A DNA stretch of 64,000 bases from Blautia_A ammoniilytica (GCF_025566965.1 NZ_JAOQJL010000019.1:1-64000), one strand, 5' to 3'. Shown: positions 42,418-51,678, numbered from the stretch's first letter. The notes: generated from the sequence alone by a model not told the origin. Translations and numbers: made by a program.

Positions 42418-43428
42418 TTATTTGTCCAGCATATGGCATGCAGCCCAGTGCCCCGGCTCATGCTCCCGGAATACAGGGACTTCCACCTTACACTTTTCCG
42501 TAGCATATGGACATCTGGTATGGAAGCGGCATCCGCTTGGCGGATTCATTGGACTTGGCACATCTCCCTCAAGAATGATCCTTTTCTTGGTACGGCTAAG
42601 CTTTGGATCCGGCACCGGCACTGCTGATAACAATGTCTGTGTGTATGGATGAATGGGATGACGGTTCAGTTCATAGCTTTCACCCAGCTCTACCAGAGAG
42701 CCCAGGTACATAACACCGATCCTGTTGGAAATATGACGTACAACAGAAAGGTCATGGGCAATAAACAGATAAGTAAGTCCCATCTGCTGCTGCATGTCCT
42801 CCAGCATATTTACGATCTGAGACTGAATAGAAACATCCAGTGCGGAGATCGGCTCATCACATACGATAAACTCCGGCTTAACAGCCAATGCACGGGCAAT
42901 TCCCACACGCTGCTGCTGTCCGCCTGAAAACTCATGAGGATAACGGTTTGCATGCTCTGTATTTAATCCAACCTGTGCAAGCAGCTCCTTGATCATGTCT
43001 GCACGGTCTTTCTTATTTGCTGCAAGCTTATGGATATCGATTGCTTCCCCGATGATCTCTCCTACTGTCATACGAGGATCAAGAGATGCGGATGGATCCT
43101 GAAAAATGATCTGCATCTTTCTGCGGTAAGGCAGCATATTCACAGATTTGGCTTTGCCAAGAGGCTGTCCGTCCGGCCCAAGAGGATTATCATAAATCGC
43201 CTGTCCGTCATAAATGATCTTTCCGCCTGTAGGCTCATACAGTCTGAGAATGGTTCTTCCAAGAGTAGTTTTCCCACATCCGGACTCTCCTACCAGACCC
43301 AGCGTCTCTCCTTTTTTGATGAAAAGGGAAACATCCTGTACAGCCTGCACCCCAGGACCTTTCACTCCCTTGATAGGAAAATATTTACGTAAATTTTGTA
43401 TTTCAAGGAGTTTCTTATCTTCTGCCAT
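42418..43428 (-). CDS. oppF: Oligopeptide ABC transporter ATPase OppF
   Basis: This 336-residue ATPase has Walker A GESGCGKTT near residue 42, signature FSGGQQQRVGIARAL near 165 and Walker B FIVCDEPISALD near 185. The C-terminal oligopeptide domain carries four cysteines (CRFHTRCPYATEKC and ACHM), as in OppF proteins with an iron-sulfur-like site. It starts one base after oppD ends. With OppD it energises the OppBC channel. Confidence 0.95.
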   Translation of the reverse strand: MAEDKKLLEIQNLRKYFPIKGVKGPGVQAVQDVSLFIKKGETLGLVGESGCGKTTLGRTILRLYEPTGGKIIYDGQAIYDNPLGPDGQPLGKAKSVNMLPYRRKMQIIFQDPSASLDPRMTVGEIIGEAIDIHKLAANKKDRADMIKELLAQVGLNTEHANRYPHEFSGGQQQRVGIARALAVKPEFIVCDEPISALDVSIQSQIVNMLEDMQQQMGLTYLFIAHDLSVVRHISNRIGVMYLGSLVELGESYELNRHPIHPYTQTLLSAVPVPDPKLSRTKKRIILEGDVPSPMNPPSGCRFHTRCPYATEKCKVEVPVFREHEPGHWAACHMLDK

Positions 43429-43429
43429 T

Positions 43430-44437
43430 TTAATTCTCCTCCTTGTTCATCAGATCTTCTACACACAGCCAGCATGCAGAACGGTGTTTGTCGCTGATTT
43501 CCACGTAAGGAGGCATTTTCTTCAGACAGATTTTCATACATTTCTCACAACGTGGTGCAAAAGGACATCCTTCCGGAGGATTCAGCATATCCACCGGTGT
43601 TCCCTCGATGGGGATCAGTCTCTCATAGCTCTGGGCATCCACACGTGGCATGGAACGGAGAAGTCCTTTGGTATATGGATGGGCAGGCTCATAGAAAATA
43701 TCATCTACAGGCCCCTGCTCAACAATCTTTCCTGCATACATAACAGATACCTTATCACAGATATCTGCAACAACTCCCAAGTTATGGGTGATAAAAATAA
43801 TACCCATGCCCGTCTTCTTCTGAAGGGATTTCATCAGATCCAGGATCTGCGCCTGAATGGTCACATCCAGGGCTGTGGTAGGTTCATCTGCGATCAAAAG
43901 CTGTGGATGACAGATCAGGCCCATGGCGATCATAACCCTCTGGCGCATACCTCCTGAAAACTCATGAGGATATTGATTCATACGCTTCTGTACATTGTTG
44001 ATACCAACCATTTCCATCATTTCCATAGCTCTTTGTTCAGCTTCTTTCCTGCTGATCTTGCTGTCATGAGCACGCAGGGCCTCCACAAGCTGATTCCCTA
44101 CTGTATAAACAGGATTCAGGCTTGTCATAGGGTTCTGGAAGATCATGGCGATTTTATTCCCACGATATTCCTGCATTTCTTTCTTTGTAAGGGCAAGCAT
44201 GTCCTGTCCTTCAAAAGTAATGCTTCCGCCAACAACCTTACCTGGTGACTGAAGAAGACCAATAATGGAATAAGCCTCCTGGCTTTTTCCGGATCCGGAC
44301 TCTCCAACCACTCCCATGACCTCACCATAATCCAGATCATAGGAAATGCCTCCTACTGCCTTAACCTCACCGGCTGGTGTAAAGAAGGAGACTTTCAGGT
44401 CTTTTACTTCCAATAATTTTTCTTTCTTTTCAGACAT
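43430..44437 (-). CDS. oppD: Oligopeptide ABC transporter ATPase OppD
   Basis: This 335-residue ATPase has Walker A GESGSGKSQ near residue 42 (Gln replaces the usual Ser/Thr+1 residue, as in many OppD), signature FSGGMRQRVMIAMGL near 155 and Walker B LLIADEPTTALD near 175. The C-terminal domain carries CPFAPRCEKCMKIC and a final ACWLC. It lies 15 bases after oppC. It forms a heterodimer with OppF. Confidence 0.95.
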   Translation of the reverse strand: MSEKKEKLLEVKDLKVSFFTPAGEVKAVGGISYDLDYGEVMGVVGESGSGKSQEAYSIIGLLQSPGKVVGGSITFEGQDMLALTKKEMQEYRGNKIAMIFQNPMTSLNPVYTVGNQLVEALRAHDSKISRKEAEQRAMEMMEMVGINNVQKRMNQYPHEFSGGMRQRVMIAMGLICHPQLLIADEPTTALDVTIQAQILDLMKSLQKKTGMGIIFITHNLGVVADICDKVSVMYAGKIVEQGPVDDIFYEPAHPYTKGLLRSMPRVDAQSYERLIPIEGTPVDMLNPPEGCPFAPRCEKCMKICLKKMPPYVEISDKHRSACWLCVEDLMNKEEN

Positions 44438-44452
44438 TGTTCTCCTCCTTTC

Positions 44453-45826
44453 TTATTTCTTCAGCTTAGGATCCAAAGCATCACGCAGGCCGTCACCAAA
44501 CAGGTTGAAAGCAAGGATCATCACACTAAGGATCACAGAAGGCACGATCAGACGATAGGTATATGTATACATGCCGCCAAGGGCATCTGTTGCCATGGAA
44601 CCAAGACTTGGAAGCGGTGCGGACACACCTACTCCAAGGTAGGACAAAAAGGATTCCAGGAAAATAGCAGATGGAATCTGCAGACAGGTGGTAACAACGA
44701 TCTGCCCGATACAGTTGGGAAGAAGATGACGACGGATAATACGGCCGCCGGATGCTCCCAGTGCCCTTGCTGCTGTTACGTATTCCTGCTGCTTCAGCTG
44801 CAGTACCTGGCCACGGATAATACGGCTCATTGTTACCCAGTACAGCATACCGAAAGCGATAAACATGGAAATCAGGTTTGGTCCCAATACAGACACAAAG
44901 GACTTCATAGGACTGTTGCCTGCTGAATTTACATATTCTGTAAGGATTGGTTTCATAGCTGTGGCGATCAGAAGTACCACCAGCATCTCAGGTACTGCAT
45001 AGATCAGTTCTACAATACGCTGCATCACAGCATCCACCTTGCCGCCGCAGTAGCCGGAAATTGCACCATAAACTGCACCGATCACCAGCACAAGAAGTGC
45101 TGCAAACACACCTACGGACATGGATACTCTGGCTCCGTACATAACACGTACCAAAATGTCACGGCCATACATATCAGTTCCAAATACATGTGGAAAAACT
45201 TTTTCTCCGGAAGCCTTACGCTCCAGTTCTTTTTGGGAATAACCAAACAGATGCTTTTTGATGCCAAGTTCCTTACGGAGTGCATCCTGATCGATCTCTT
45301 CTTCACTGTCACTGCCTGAGGAGTTTCCCTTTTTAGCAGCAACCTTTGCCTGGGCACGGATCACAGCTTCGTCCTTTTTGGTGAATTTCTCTCCCTTGGC
45401 TTCAGCCTCTTCTTTAGCCTTGGCAATCATCTCATCCACATCAACCACATCTGTCTTTGTTCTTGAGGCAATCTCTGCATCCAGCTTCTGCTGGTCTTCC
45501 AGAGTATAGTGATAAGGATACAGGTTCTCTGCGCCTTTGTTAAATTCGTCATAGCCATATGGAACCAGAACCGGCCCCAAAAAAGCAAATAAAAACAGCA
45601 AAACGATCACACCAAGGGCTACCATGGCTACCACATTCTTTTTCAGTCTGCGCCATGCATCCTTCCAGTAGGATACGCTTTTACGATCCTGAATAAAGTC
45701 ATCCTTTTCTTCTTTTGATGCCTTTGAGAAATCATCCGGGGAAAGATCGTTTAACAAATTCTCAATATCCGGCTGCATACTGACAGGACAGCGCTTCATT
45801 TTCTTCTTTTGTTCTGCCACGATCAT
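44453..45826 (-). CDS. oppC: Oligopeptide ABC permease OppC with large insertion
   Basis: This 457-residue permease is about 150 residues longer than typical OppC. A cytoplasmic N-terminus (about 60 residues) and the first helix (VVAMVALGVIVLLFLFAFLG) are followed by some 115 charged, Lys/Glu/Ala-rich residues that look helical, before the conserved VFGTDMYGRDILVRVMYGARVSM block and the five core helices. The coupling loop is AARALGASGGRIIRRHLLPN. The insertion would lie outside the membrane next to the docked binding protein. The ATG overlaps the oppB stop; a nearby GTG is an alternative start. Confidence 0.92.
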   Translation of the reverse strand: MIVAEQKKKMKRCPVSMQPDIENLLNDLSPDDFSKASKEEKDDFIQDRKSVSYWKDAWRRLKKNVVAMVALGVIVLLFLFAFLGPVLVPYGYDEFNKGAENLYPYHYTLEDQQKLDAEIASRTKTDVVDVDEMIAKAKEEAEAKGEKFTKKDEAVIRAQAKVAAKKGNSSGSDSEEEIDQDALRKELGIKKHLFGYSQKELERKASGEKVFPHVFGTDMYGRDILVRVMYGARVSMSVGVFAALLVLVIGAVYGAISGYCGGKVDAVMQRIVELIYAVPEMLVVLLIATAMKPILTEYVNSAGNSPMKSFVSVLGPNLISMFIAFGMLYWVTMSRIIRGQVLQLKQQEYVTAARALGASGGRIIRRHLLPNCIGQIVVTTCLQIPSAIFLESFLSYLGVGVSAPLPSLGSMATDALGGMYTYTYRLIVPSVILSVMILAFNLFGDGLRDALDPKLKK

Positions 45827-46767
45827 TCTCCTCCTTTCGTAAGGCTGATCCTTGGGTCAGCTACTTTATAAAGAAGGTCTACCACAAGGTTCATCAAAAT
45901 AATAAATGCTGCAAGGAAAATCGTTGTACCCATGATCACTGGGTAATCACGGTTCTGGATGGACTGTACAAAATAACGTCCAAGTCCCGGAATGGAGAAA
46001 ACGCTTTCCACTACAAAGCCGCCGCACAGGGTAAATGCTACCTGCGGCCCCAGATATGTAATAACCGGAATCAGGGCATTTCTAAGGGCATGTTTGAAAA
46101 TGATCTTATTATTTTTAAGGCCCTTTGCCCTTGCCGTCTTGATATATTCCTGGCTGAATGAATCCAGCATGGCTGATCTGGTCTGTCTTGCAGTATAACA
46201 CATAGGGTAAAATCCAAGTGCAAAGCAGGGAAGTACATATGCCCTCCATCCCTGGGAAGCATCAAAGATTGAAGGAAACAGACTGAAAGCGTTTGTTCCT
46301 GTAAGTGTAACCAGAAGTACAGATGCTACAACAAAGCTGGGCATAGAGATGCCGAGAGTACAAATAATGCGAAGCACACTATCTGTGAATTTGCCTCGTT
46401 TAAAAGCAGCAAGACAGCCAATGGGTATACCTACCAGCACTGCCCAGCACAAAGCAATGGCTCCAACCTTTGCTGATACCGGGAACATCTCTGTGATAAT
46501 ACTAAGAACCGCACGGTTCTTCTGCATTTTCAAAGATACACCAAAATCACCATGAAGAATATTCTTAAGATACATATAAAGCTGAACGTAAACCGGTTTA
46601 TCAAGACCGTATTTTGCATTCAGTGCCGCAAGAGTTGTTTCCGACGGCGTTTTCTCACTGAGCCAGGGACTTCCTGGCACAGCATTCATTAAAAGGAAGG
46701 TAAGACATGCCACCAGAAAGATGGTCAGTATTGCCATTCCAAGCCTTTTTACAAAATATTTGCCCAT
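45823..46767 (-). CDS. oppB: Oligopeptide ABC permease OppB
   Basis: This 314-residue permease begins MGKYFVKRLGMAILTIFLVACLTF, typical of the family. KARGLKNNKIIFKHALRNALIP-type coupling sequence (here TARAKGLKNNKIIFKHALRN) is near residue 210 and GGFVVESVFSIPGLGRYFVQ follows. AAGGAGG precedes the chosen ATG. First gene of oppBCDFA, transcribed from a strong promoter about 190 bases upstream through a leader with an intrinsic terminator. Confidence 0.95.
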   Translation of the reverse strand: MGKYFVKRLGMAILTIFLVACLTFLLMNAVPGSPWLSEKTPSETTLAALNAKYGLDKPVYVQLYMYLKNILHGDFGVSLKMQKNRAVLSIITEMFPVSAKVGAIALCWAVLVGIPIGCLAAFKRGKFTDSVLRIICTLGISMPSFVVASVLLVTLTGTNAFSLFPSIFDASQGWRAYVLPCFALGFYPMCYTARQTRSAMLDSFSQEYIKTARAKGLKNNKIIFKHALRNALIPVITYLGPQVAFTLCGGFVVESVFSIPGLGRYFVQSIQNRDYPVIMGTTIFLAAFIILMNLVVDLLYKVADPRISLTKGGE

Positions 46768-46818
46768 TTTTCCTCCTTGTTTTCTTTTCCCCTGACACAC
46801 CATTCTTGCAAATAAAAC

Positions 46819-46853
46819 AAAAAAAGTCTCCGAAAACTTCTTTTTTCAAAGAC
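46819..46853 (-). terminator. Intrinsic terminator inside the opp leader (attenuator)
   Basis: On the minus strand an 11-bp stem with two G-U pairs (46843-46853 with 46826-46836, loop of six) is followed directly by seven T (46819-46825). It lies between the opp promoter and oppB, so full-length transcription must pass it. Upstream, GTTCTA (46866-46871) and TAGAAC (46925-46930) can close a 53-base domain. Confidence 0.7.
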
Positions 46854-46953
46854 CAAATCAATTCCGTTCTACTTCATAAGCTCTCTACTATGTCTGTTAG
46901 GAAAGTATTGCTCTTTACTACGGATAGAACATCCATCCATAAAATATGCAGAA

Positions 46954-46982
46954 ATTATAGCACCCTTTTTTGCTTTAATCAA
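46954..46982 (-). promoter_or_regulatory. Sigma-A promoter of the opp operon
   Basis: Minus-strand TTGATT (46977-46982) and consensus TATAAT (46954-46959) are 17 bases apart, giving a leader of about 180 bases before oppB. The 372-base gap between oppB and the LysR start also holds the attenuator and the LysR promoter. Confidence 0.8.
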
Positions 46983-47055
46983 GTAACTTTTCTCATTTCT
47001 ACACTTTAGCACAAGAAAAGACAAGTGAAAGAACGCTGCAGTTATGGTATTTTCC

Positions 47056-47084
47056 TTGACATCCCGGTCAAAAACCTGCAAAAT
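47056..47084 (+). promoter_or_regulatory. Promoter of the LysR gene at 47.1 kb
   Basis: TTGACA (47056-47061) and CAAAAT (47079-47084) are 17 bases apart, about 50 bases before the LysR start. The -35 is consensus, the -10 weak. Confidence 0.55.
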
Positions 47085-47139
47085 GATGATAAAAAGAATG
47101 GCTGCCACAAACAGGTGCAGCCAGAAGGAGTCGTGAATC

Positions 47140-48021
47140 TTGGTCAACTTTGATTATTACCGCATTTTCTATTTTGTCTGCCAGTACAAAAGCTTTACCA
47201 AAGCAGCAGAAATCCTGAATAATAATCAGCCCAACATTACCCGCTGCATGAATATCCTGGAGCGCGAACTGAACTGTAAGCTGTTCGTCCGCACTCACCG
47301 TGGAGTTTCCCTTACCCCTGAGGGCAAACGTCTGTATGAACATATTTCCGTAGCTTATGAGCAGATTTCCCTTGGCGAAAAGGAACTGGAAAAGGATCGT
47401 GGTCTGGAAAGCGGCCTGATTTCCATTGGTGCCAGTGAGACAGCCCTACGTCTTCTGCTTTTAGATAAGCTGGAATCCTTTCACAAAAAATATCCTCATG
47501 TACGTCTACGGATTGCCAGTCACTCTACCCCGGAAGCTCTTACTGCCCTGGAAAACGGACTTGTGGATTTTGCAGTGGTTTCCAGCCCTGCCCACACAAA
47601 AAAGCCTCTCCAGAAAACCCTCCTTGTATCTTTTAAGGAAATTCTTCTGGGAGGTCCTAAATTCGCCCAGGCAGCCAATACACCCCTGCACCTGCAGGAT
47701 CTTCGGGATTATCCCTTTATTTCTCTTGGGGGACGGACTTCCACCAGGGAAACCTATATGGAGCTTTTCCTCCAGCGGGGCCTTCCTTTCCAGCCGGATA
47801 TGGAAGCATCTGCCACTGACCAGATCCTGCCTATGATCATGCATAATCTTGGCATTGGCTTTTTCCCGGAAATGCTTGCCCAGGATGCCCTGCGCCGTGG
47901 TCAGGTGATCCAGATCCCCCTGGCAGAAGAGATCCCAGCCAGGGATGTTTATCTGGTACGGGACAGCACGCGGCCCCAAAGTATTGCTGTACGCAAAATG
48001 ATCGCCGCATTAAAAGAATGA
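47140..48021 (+). CDS. LysR-family regulator
   Basis: This 293-residue regulator has an N-terminal helix-turn-helix (FDYYRIFYFVCQYKSFTKAAEILNNNQPNITRCMNILE) and an effector domain (LISIGASETALRLLLLDKLESF, VDFAVVSSP, GIGFFPEMLAQ). The start is a TTG: AAGGAG lies nine bases upstream and there is no in-frame ATG nearby that would keep the domain. It lies divergent from opp and convergent with the glycyl radical activase gene. Its targets are unknown; opp is the closest candidate. Confidence 0.88.
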   Translation: MVNFDYYRIFYFVCQYKSFTKAAEILNNNQPNITRCMNILERELNCKLFVRTHRGVSLTPEGKRLYEHISVAYEQISLGEKELEKDRGLESGLISIGASETALRLLLLDKLESFHKKYPHVRLRIASHSTPEALTALENGLVDFAVVSSPAHTKKPLQKTLLVSFKEILLGGPKFAQAANTPLHLQDLRDYPFISLGGRTSTRETYMELFLQRGLPFQPDMEASATDQILPMIMHNLGIGFFPEMLAQDALRRGQVIQIPLAEEIPARDVYLVRDSTRPQSIAVRKMIAALKE

Positions 48022-48077
48022 TCCTGCATGAAACAGATGTCCGCACGATCATCACCGCATAATCATCACTGCCAAAA

Positions 48078-48102
48078 ATGATCCTGCAAAATGCAGGATC
48101 AT
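48078..48102. terminator. Terminator between LysR and activase genes
   Basis: ATGATCCTGC, loop AAAAT, GCAGGATCAT is a perfect 10-bp hairpin that begins inside the activase stop codon and is followed on the minus strand by TTTTT. Convergent genes share it. Confidence 0.8.
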
Positions 48103-48890
48103 CCTCCGATCTGGCAGTCCAGGCCACATACTGCATGGACTGCCTTTTTTAATGTTTCCATATGTTCCGCTGATGGGGGCAGAACCCCGTCCAGCAAATA
48201 TTCACGACCAAGACCAGTGTATTTATCCTGTCCCAGCCTGTGGTAAGGCAGCAAATGAATCTTATCCACCCCTGGAAGAGTTGCTGCAAATCTGGCAATC
48301 CCCTGGATCTCTTCCACAGTATCATTAAACCCAGGGATCACAGGCACCCGTATCACCAGGCGGGTCATCCCGGAAAGTGCTGTTTTTCTTGCATTTTCCA
48401 GCATTCGTTCATTAGATCTTCCGGTAAAAGCCTTATGCTTTTCAGGATTGGTGTGCTTGATATCCATCAGGTACAGATCCAGATAGGGCAACACCATCTG
48501 GATATTCTCCCAGGGCATGCCTGCCATACTTTCTATAGCCGTATGGATTCCTCTTTCCTTTGCACCGCGAAGCAGATCCCTGGCAAACTCAGGCTGGCAC
48601 AGGCATTCCCCTCCGGAAAGAGTCATCCCGCCGCCTGAACGGTAATAGTATGCCCGATCCTTTTCCACTACCTGAAGCATTTCTTCCACTGTCACATCCC
48701 TGCCGATGATCTTCTCTTCCCCCTGCACGATCATCTTCTGAATGGCAAACTCCTGGGATTCCGGATTACAGCACCACCTGCACCGCAGGATGCACCCCTT
48801 CAGAAAAAGAATGGTGCGGATCCCTGGCCCGTCATGAATGGAATATCTTTGTACATCAAAAATCCTGCCTGTTGTTTTCAAGTAATCCAT
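48099..48890 (-). CDS. Glycyl radical enzyme activase (radical SAM)
   Basis: This 263-residue radical SAM enzyme installs the glycyl radical on its partner encoded directly upstream in the transcript. The [4Fe-4S] motif CILRCRWCC (C-x3-C-x2-C) is near residue 31 and is preceded by SIHDGPGIRTILFLKGC; GGGMTLSGGECLCQPEFA follows. It lacks the extra ferredoxin-like insertion seen in many activases of glycerol, choline or propanediol enzymes, and so resembles PflA in length. It starts 16 bases after the enzyme gene. Confidence 0.93.
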   Translation of the reverse strand: MDYLKTTGRIFDVQRYSIHDGPGIRTILFLKGCILRCRWCCNPESQEFAIQKMIVQGEEKIIGRDVTVEEMLQVVEKDRAYYYRSGGGMTLSGGECLCQPEFARDLLRGAKERGIHTAIESMAGMPWENIQMVLPYLDLYLMDIKHTNPEKHKAFTGRSNERMLENARKTALSGMTRLVIRVPVIPGFNDTVEEIQGIARFAATLPGVDKIHLLPYHRLGQDKYTGLGREYLLDGVLPPSAEHMETLKKAVHAVCGLDCQIGG

Positions 48891-48906
48891 TATGTTCTCC
48901 TGTTTC

Positions 48907-51432
48907 TCAGAATCCCTGCTCTGTCCTTCTTATGATATCATCCTGCAAAGATCTGGACAATGTGGTAAACAAAGCGCTGTATCCTGCCACACGCACCACC
49001 AGATGCTTATAATTCTCCGGGTGCGCCTGTGCGTCCAGAAGTGTTTCCCTGCTTACTACATTAAACTGCATATGCATGCCCTTCTGGTCAAAGAAGGTAC
49101 GGATCAATGCCACAAATTTCTCCAATCCCTCTCTTCCTGACAAGGCAGAGGGATGGAATTTCTGATTAAATAATGTACCATTGGATACAATAAAATGATC
49201 AAGTCTGGATACAGAAGTAGCTGCTGCTGTAGGACCGTTCACATCCTTGCCTGCAGATGGTGAAACTCCGTCAGCAACCGGTGTATGGGCATATCTGCCG
49301 TCCGGGGTAGCTCCTGTCTGTCCTCCCAGCGGAACATTGGCAGATACAGGATAAAGACCTGCATGGAAGCTGCCTCCTCTTGGGTTGCTATACTGCTGGA
49401 TAGGCCTTGTATATGTATAAGCAACATCTCTTGCAAAATAATCCACTTCTGGAATATCATTTCCAAACTTAGGTACTTCCAGGATCTTGTTCCGGATCTC
49501 TTCGTACCGGCTGATCTTCTCCTTTGAAAGCTTCATGGAAAGCACAGACTGAACCACTGCTTCTGTCATCTTTTCATCAACCTGCCTGCCTGCATTTTCA
49601 GCTTCTTTCAGTATGCCCTGGGCAAGATCCTGTACAGACTGCTGATCCAGGCCTTTTCCGTAATTCCAGATCAGTGCCTCCTTTAATTCCCCAAGGGTAA
49701 ACTGCTTCTCTTCAAATACCAGCTTCCTGATAGCATAAAGAGAATCTGCCATATTAGCAATCCCAAATCCCTGAGGACCGGTAAAGTTGTAGACAGCTCC
49801 ACCTTCCTGGGTGGATTTGCCCTTTTTGATACAGTCATCGATCATACTGGATAAAAATGGCAGCGGGCATCTCTCCCCATGAGCCACATCAATTGCATTA
49901 TCTGCATTCACCATCAAGGAAATACAGTAATCCATCTGTTGCTTATATGCATCATAAAAGTCTTCAAAGCTGTGCATCTCACTGATGTCCTTAGTAGGAA
50001 CTCCCACCATCTCTCCCTTGTCCATACCCTGGGAGAAAACAAGCTCCAGCGGGCGGCACATATTAAAGAATGCAGCATCATGCCATCCTTCTGTCTTCCC
50101 CGCCTTCTGTGGCTCCACACATCCGATGATGTTATATTCCCTGGCATCTTCCAAAGTTAATCCCCGGTTCATCAGTGCCGGGATGATCACCTCATCATTA
50201 TAATATGCTGGCAGACCGATCCCTGTCCTGGTAAGCTCTGCTGCCTTGATCAGAAGATCATGGGGCGAACCGTTCCATACCCGGATGGACAATGAGGGCT
50301 GAGGCAGGTTTACATGCATGGAGGCCTGAATACACATAAAAGACAGATCATTGGTCACATCCTCCCCATCTTTATTCTGACCTCCTACGATCAGATTCTG
50401 GAACAAACTGTATCCTGCAAATCCTTCCGCAGATACAGCATCTCTGCATTTATTCAGGTCATTCAGCTTCACCCAGATACAATCGATCAGCTCCTGGGCA
50501 GCTTCCCTGGTAATCTTTCCTGCTTCTACGTCCTTCTTATAATATGGATACATGTACTGGTCAAATCTTCCAGGTGAAATAGAATGTCCGCTGGATTCGA
50601 TCTGAATCAGAAGCTGTACAAACCAGAAAGACTGACAGGCCTGATAAAAGCTTTCTGCGCCTTTGGCAGGCACCCTGCTGCAGTTGTCAGCAATAGCCAG
50701 AAGCTCTTGCTTCCTGTCCGGATCCGTGCACTTTTCAGCCATCTGCTGTGCCAGTTCGGCATACCTGGCAGCATAATCCATAGCAGCCTGACAGCTTATG
50801 ATCACAGCCTCCAGAAAACGGGACTTTCTTGCATAGTCACCATCTCCCACATTACACTGAGCCAACTCTGCTTTTGCCTTTGCCATGATCCCCTCAAAGC
50901 CAATATTCAGAACTTCCCAGTACTTAACAGTTACATGCCCCACACCATTATAAAAATAATTCCCTGGTGTAAAAATATTGTGTTCAATCCCCCGGATGGC
51001 TTCCGGTGCCATATAGGAAGTGGCAAGCTCACTGGTGGTCCTGCCCTTCCAATATTGATGGATCTGACGCAGTTCTTCCTTAGTCTCTTCTTTTATGAAA
51101 AAGGGGTCTGCACTTCTGCCTGCAACCGTATCCAGTTCATCCTCCAGCCATTGATAAGAAAACTCCGGGAATGTCTGGCAGCTTCTGGGTGCAAGGGTGC
51201 TGCTTCCTACGATCAGTTCTTCCTCACGGATCACGATGGGAAGGTGATGCAGGATATGTGCAAATGCCTTTGCTCTTCTTTGAATGATCGGTTCTCCCTC
51301 TGTCTGCTGATAGGATTCTGTCAGAAGTCTGGCTCTTGCTGATTCGATCTTTGGCATCTCTGCATACAGATGCTCCACCAGTCTTGGAATCCTTGATGAT
51401 TTTGGAATATCGCTTGTATTATATTTCTCCAT
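48907..51432 (-). CDS. Glycyl radical enzyme, glycerol/1,2-propanediol dehydratase-like
   Basis: This 841-residue enzyme has the radical loop RVAGYSALFTTL near residue 816 and the active-site Cys in NIIGCVEPQKAGKTEGWHDAAFFN near residue 436. Residues typical of B12-independent glycerol/propanediol dehydratases are present: His in NGVGHVTVKY, His-Ser in SSGHSISPGRFDQYMYP, Glu two residues after the Cys and Asp in GWHDAAF. Pyruvate formate-lyase has a CC pair instead. Hydroxyproline dehydratase and other GREs remain possible, and no microcompartment or alcohol dehydrogenase genes are nearby to settle the substrate. The ATG follows GAGGAG. Confidence 0.9.
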   Translation of the reverse strand: MEKYNTSDIPKSSRIPRLVEHLYAEMPKIESARARLLTESYQQTEGEPIIQRRAKAFAHILHHLPIVIREEELIVGSSTLAPRSCQTFPEFSYQWLEDELDTVAGRSADPFFIKEETKEELRQIHQYWKGRTTSELATSYMAPEAIRGIEHNIFTPGNYFYNGVGHVTVKYWEVLNIGFEGIMAKAKAELAQCNVGDGDYARKSRFLEAVIISCQAAMDYAARYAELAQQMAEKCTDPDRKQELLAIADNCSRVPAKGAESFYQACQSFWFVQLLIQIESSGHSISPGRFDQYMYPYYKKDVEAGKITREAAQELIDCIWVKLNDLNKCRDAVSAEGFAGYSLFQNLIVGGQNKDGEDVTNDLSFMCIQASMHVNLPQPSLSIRVWNGSPHDLLIKAAELTRTGIGLPAYYNDEVIIPALMNRGLTLEDAREYNIIGCVEPQKAGKTEGWHDAAFFNMCRPLELVFSQGMDKGEMVGVPTKDISEMHSFEDFYDAYKQQMDYCISLMVNADNAIDVAHGERCPLPFLSSMIDDCIKKGKSTQEGGAVYNFTGPQGFGIANMADSLYAIRKLVFEEKQFTLGELKEALIWNYGKGLDQQSVQDLAQGILKEAENAGRQVDEKMTEAVVQSVLSMKLSKEKISRYEEIRNKILEVPKFGNDIPEVDYFARDVAYTYTRPIQQYSNPRGGSFHAGLYPVSANVPLGGQTGATPDGRYAHTPVADGVSPSAGKDVNGPTAAATSVSRLDHFIVSNGTLFNQKFHPSALSGREGLEKFVALIRTFFDQKGMHMQFNVVSRETLLDAQAHPENYKHLVVRVAGYSALFTTLSRSLQDDIIRRTEQGF

Positions 51433-51536
51433 GTTACTCCTCTCCCAAAGGACCGCGCCTATGCTCCGCAATCACAGATGCTTTCCAAAGTCTTTTCGCT
51501 GTGGCAGGATACTCCCTCCCCACCTTATTTTCCTCT

Positions 51537-51565
51537 ATTATATCGAATCATTCCGCAAATGTCAA
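51537..51565 (-). promoter_or_regulatory. Consensus sigma-A promoter of the glycyl radical enzyme
   Basis: Minus-strand TTGACA (51560-51565) and TATAAT (51537-51542) are exactly 17 bases apart, a perfect consensus. A CAACAG/CTGTTG inverted repeat overlaps and precedes the -35, a possible operator. The leader is about 100 bases. Confidence 0.85.
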
Positions 51566-51645
51566 CAGAATCAACACATCATATCTGTTGTATTTTGTGG
51601 ATTTGTGTTGTTTTTAGTGTTTTTTTCATGTGAATTACATAAAAA

Positions 51646-51678
51646 AACTGTAACACAGGAAAATCCTATGCTACAGTT
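51646..51678 (-). terminator. Terminator of the DUF1275 gene
   Basis: AACTGTAGCATAGGA pairs imperfectly with TCCTGTGTTACAGTT (outer arms 51672-51678 and 51646-51652), followed on the minus strand by a run of T. Confidence 0.8.

Noticed and set aside
46878..46940. Short leader peptide in the opp leader
   Set aside because: A 23-codon frame exists (MDGCSIRS...), but it has no ribosome site and no run of one amino acid that would suggest attenuation.
46768..46959. T-box or other known riboswitch in the opp leader
   Set aside because: No T-box antiterminator sequence or other class-specific core was found; only the general promoter, fold and terminator layout is supported.
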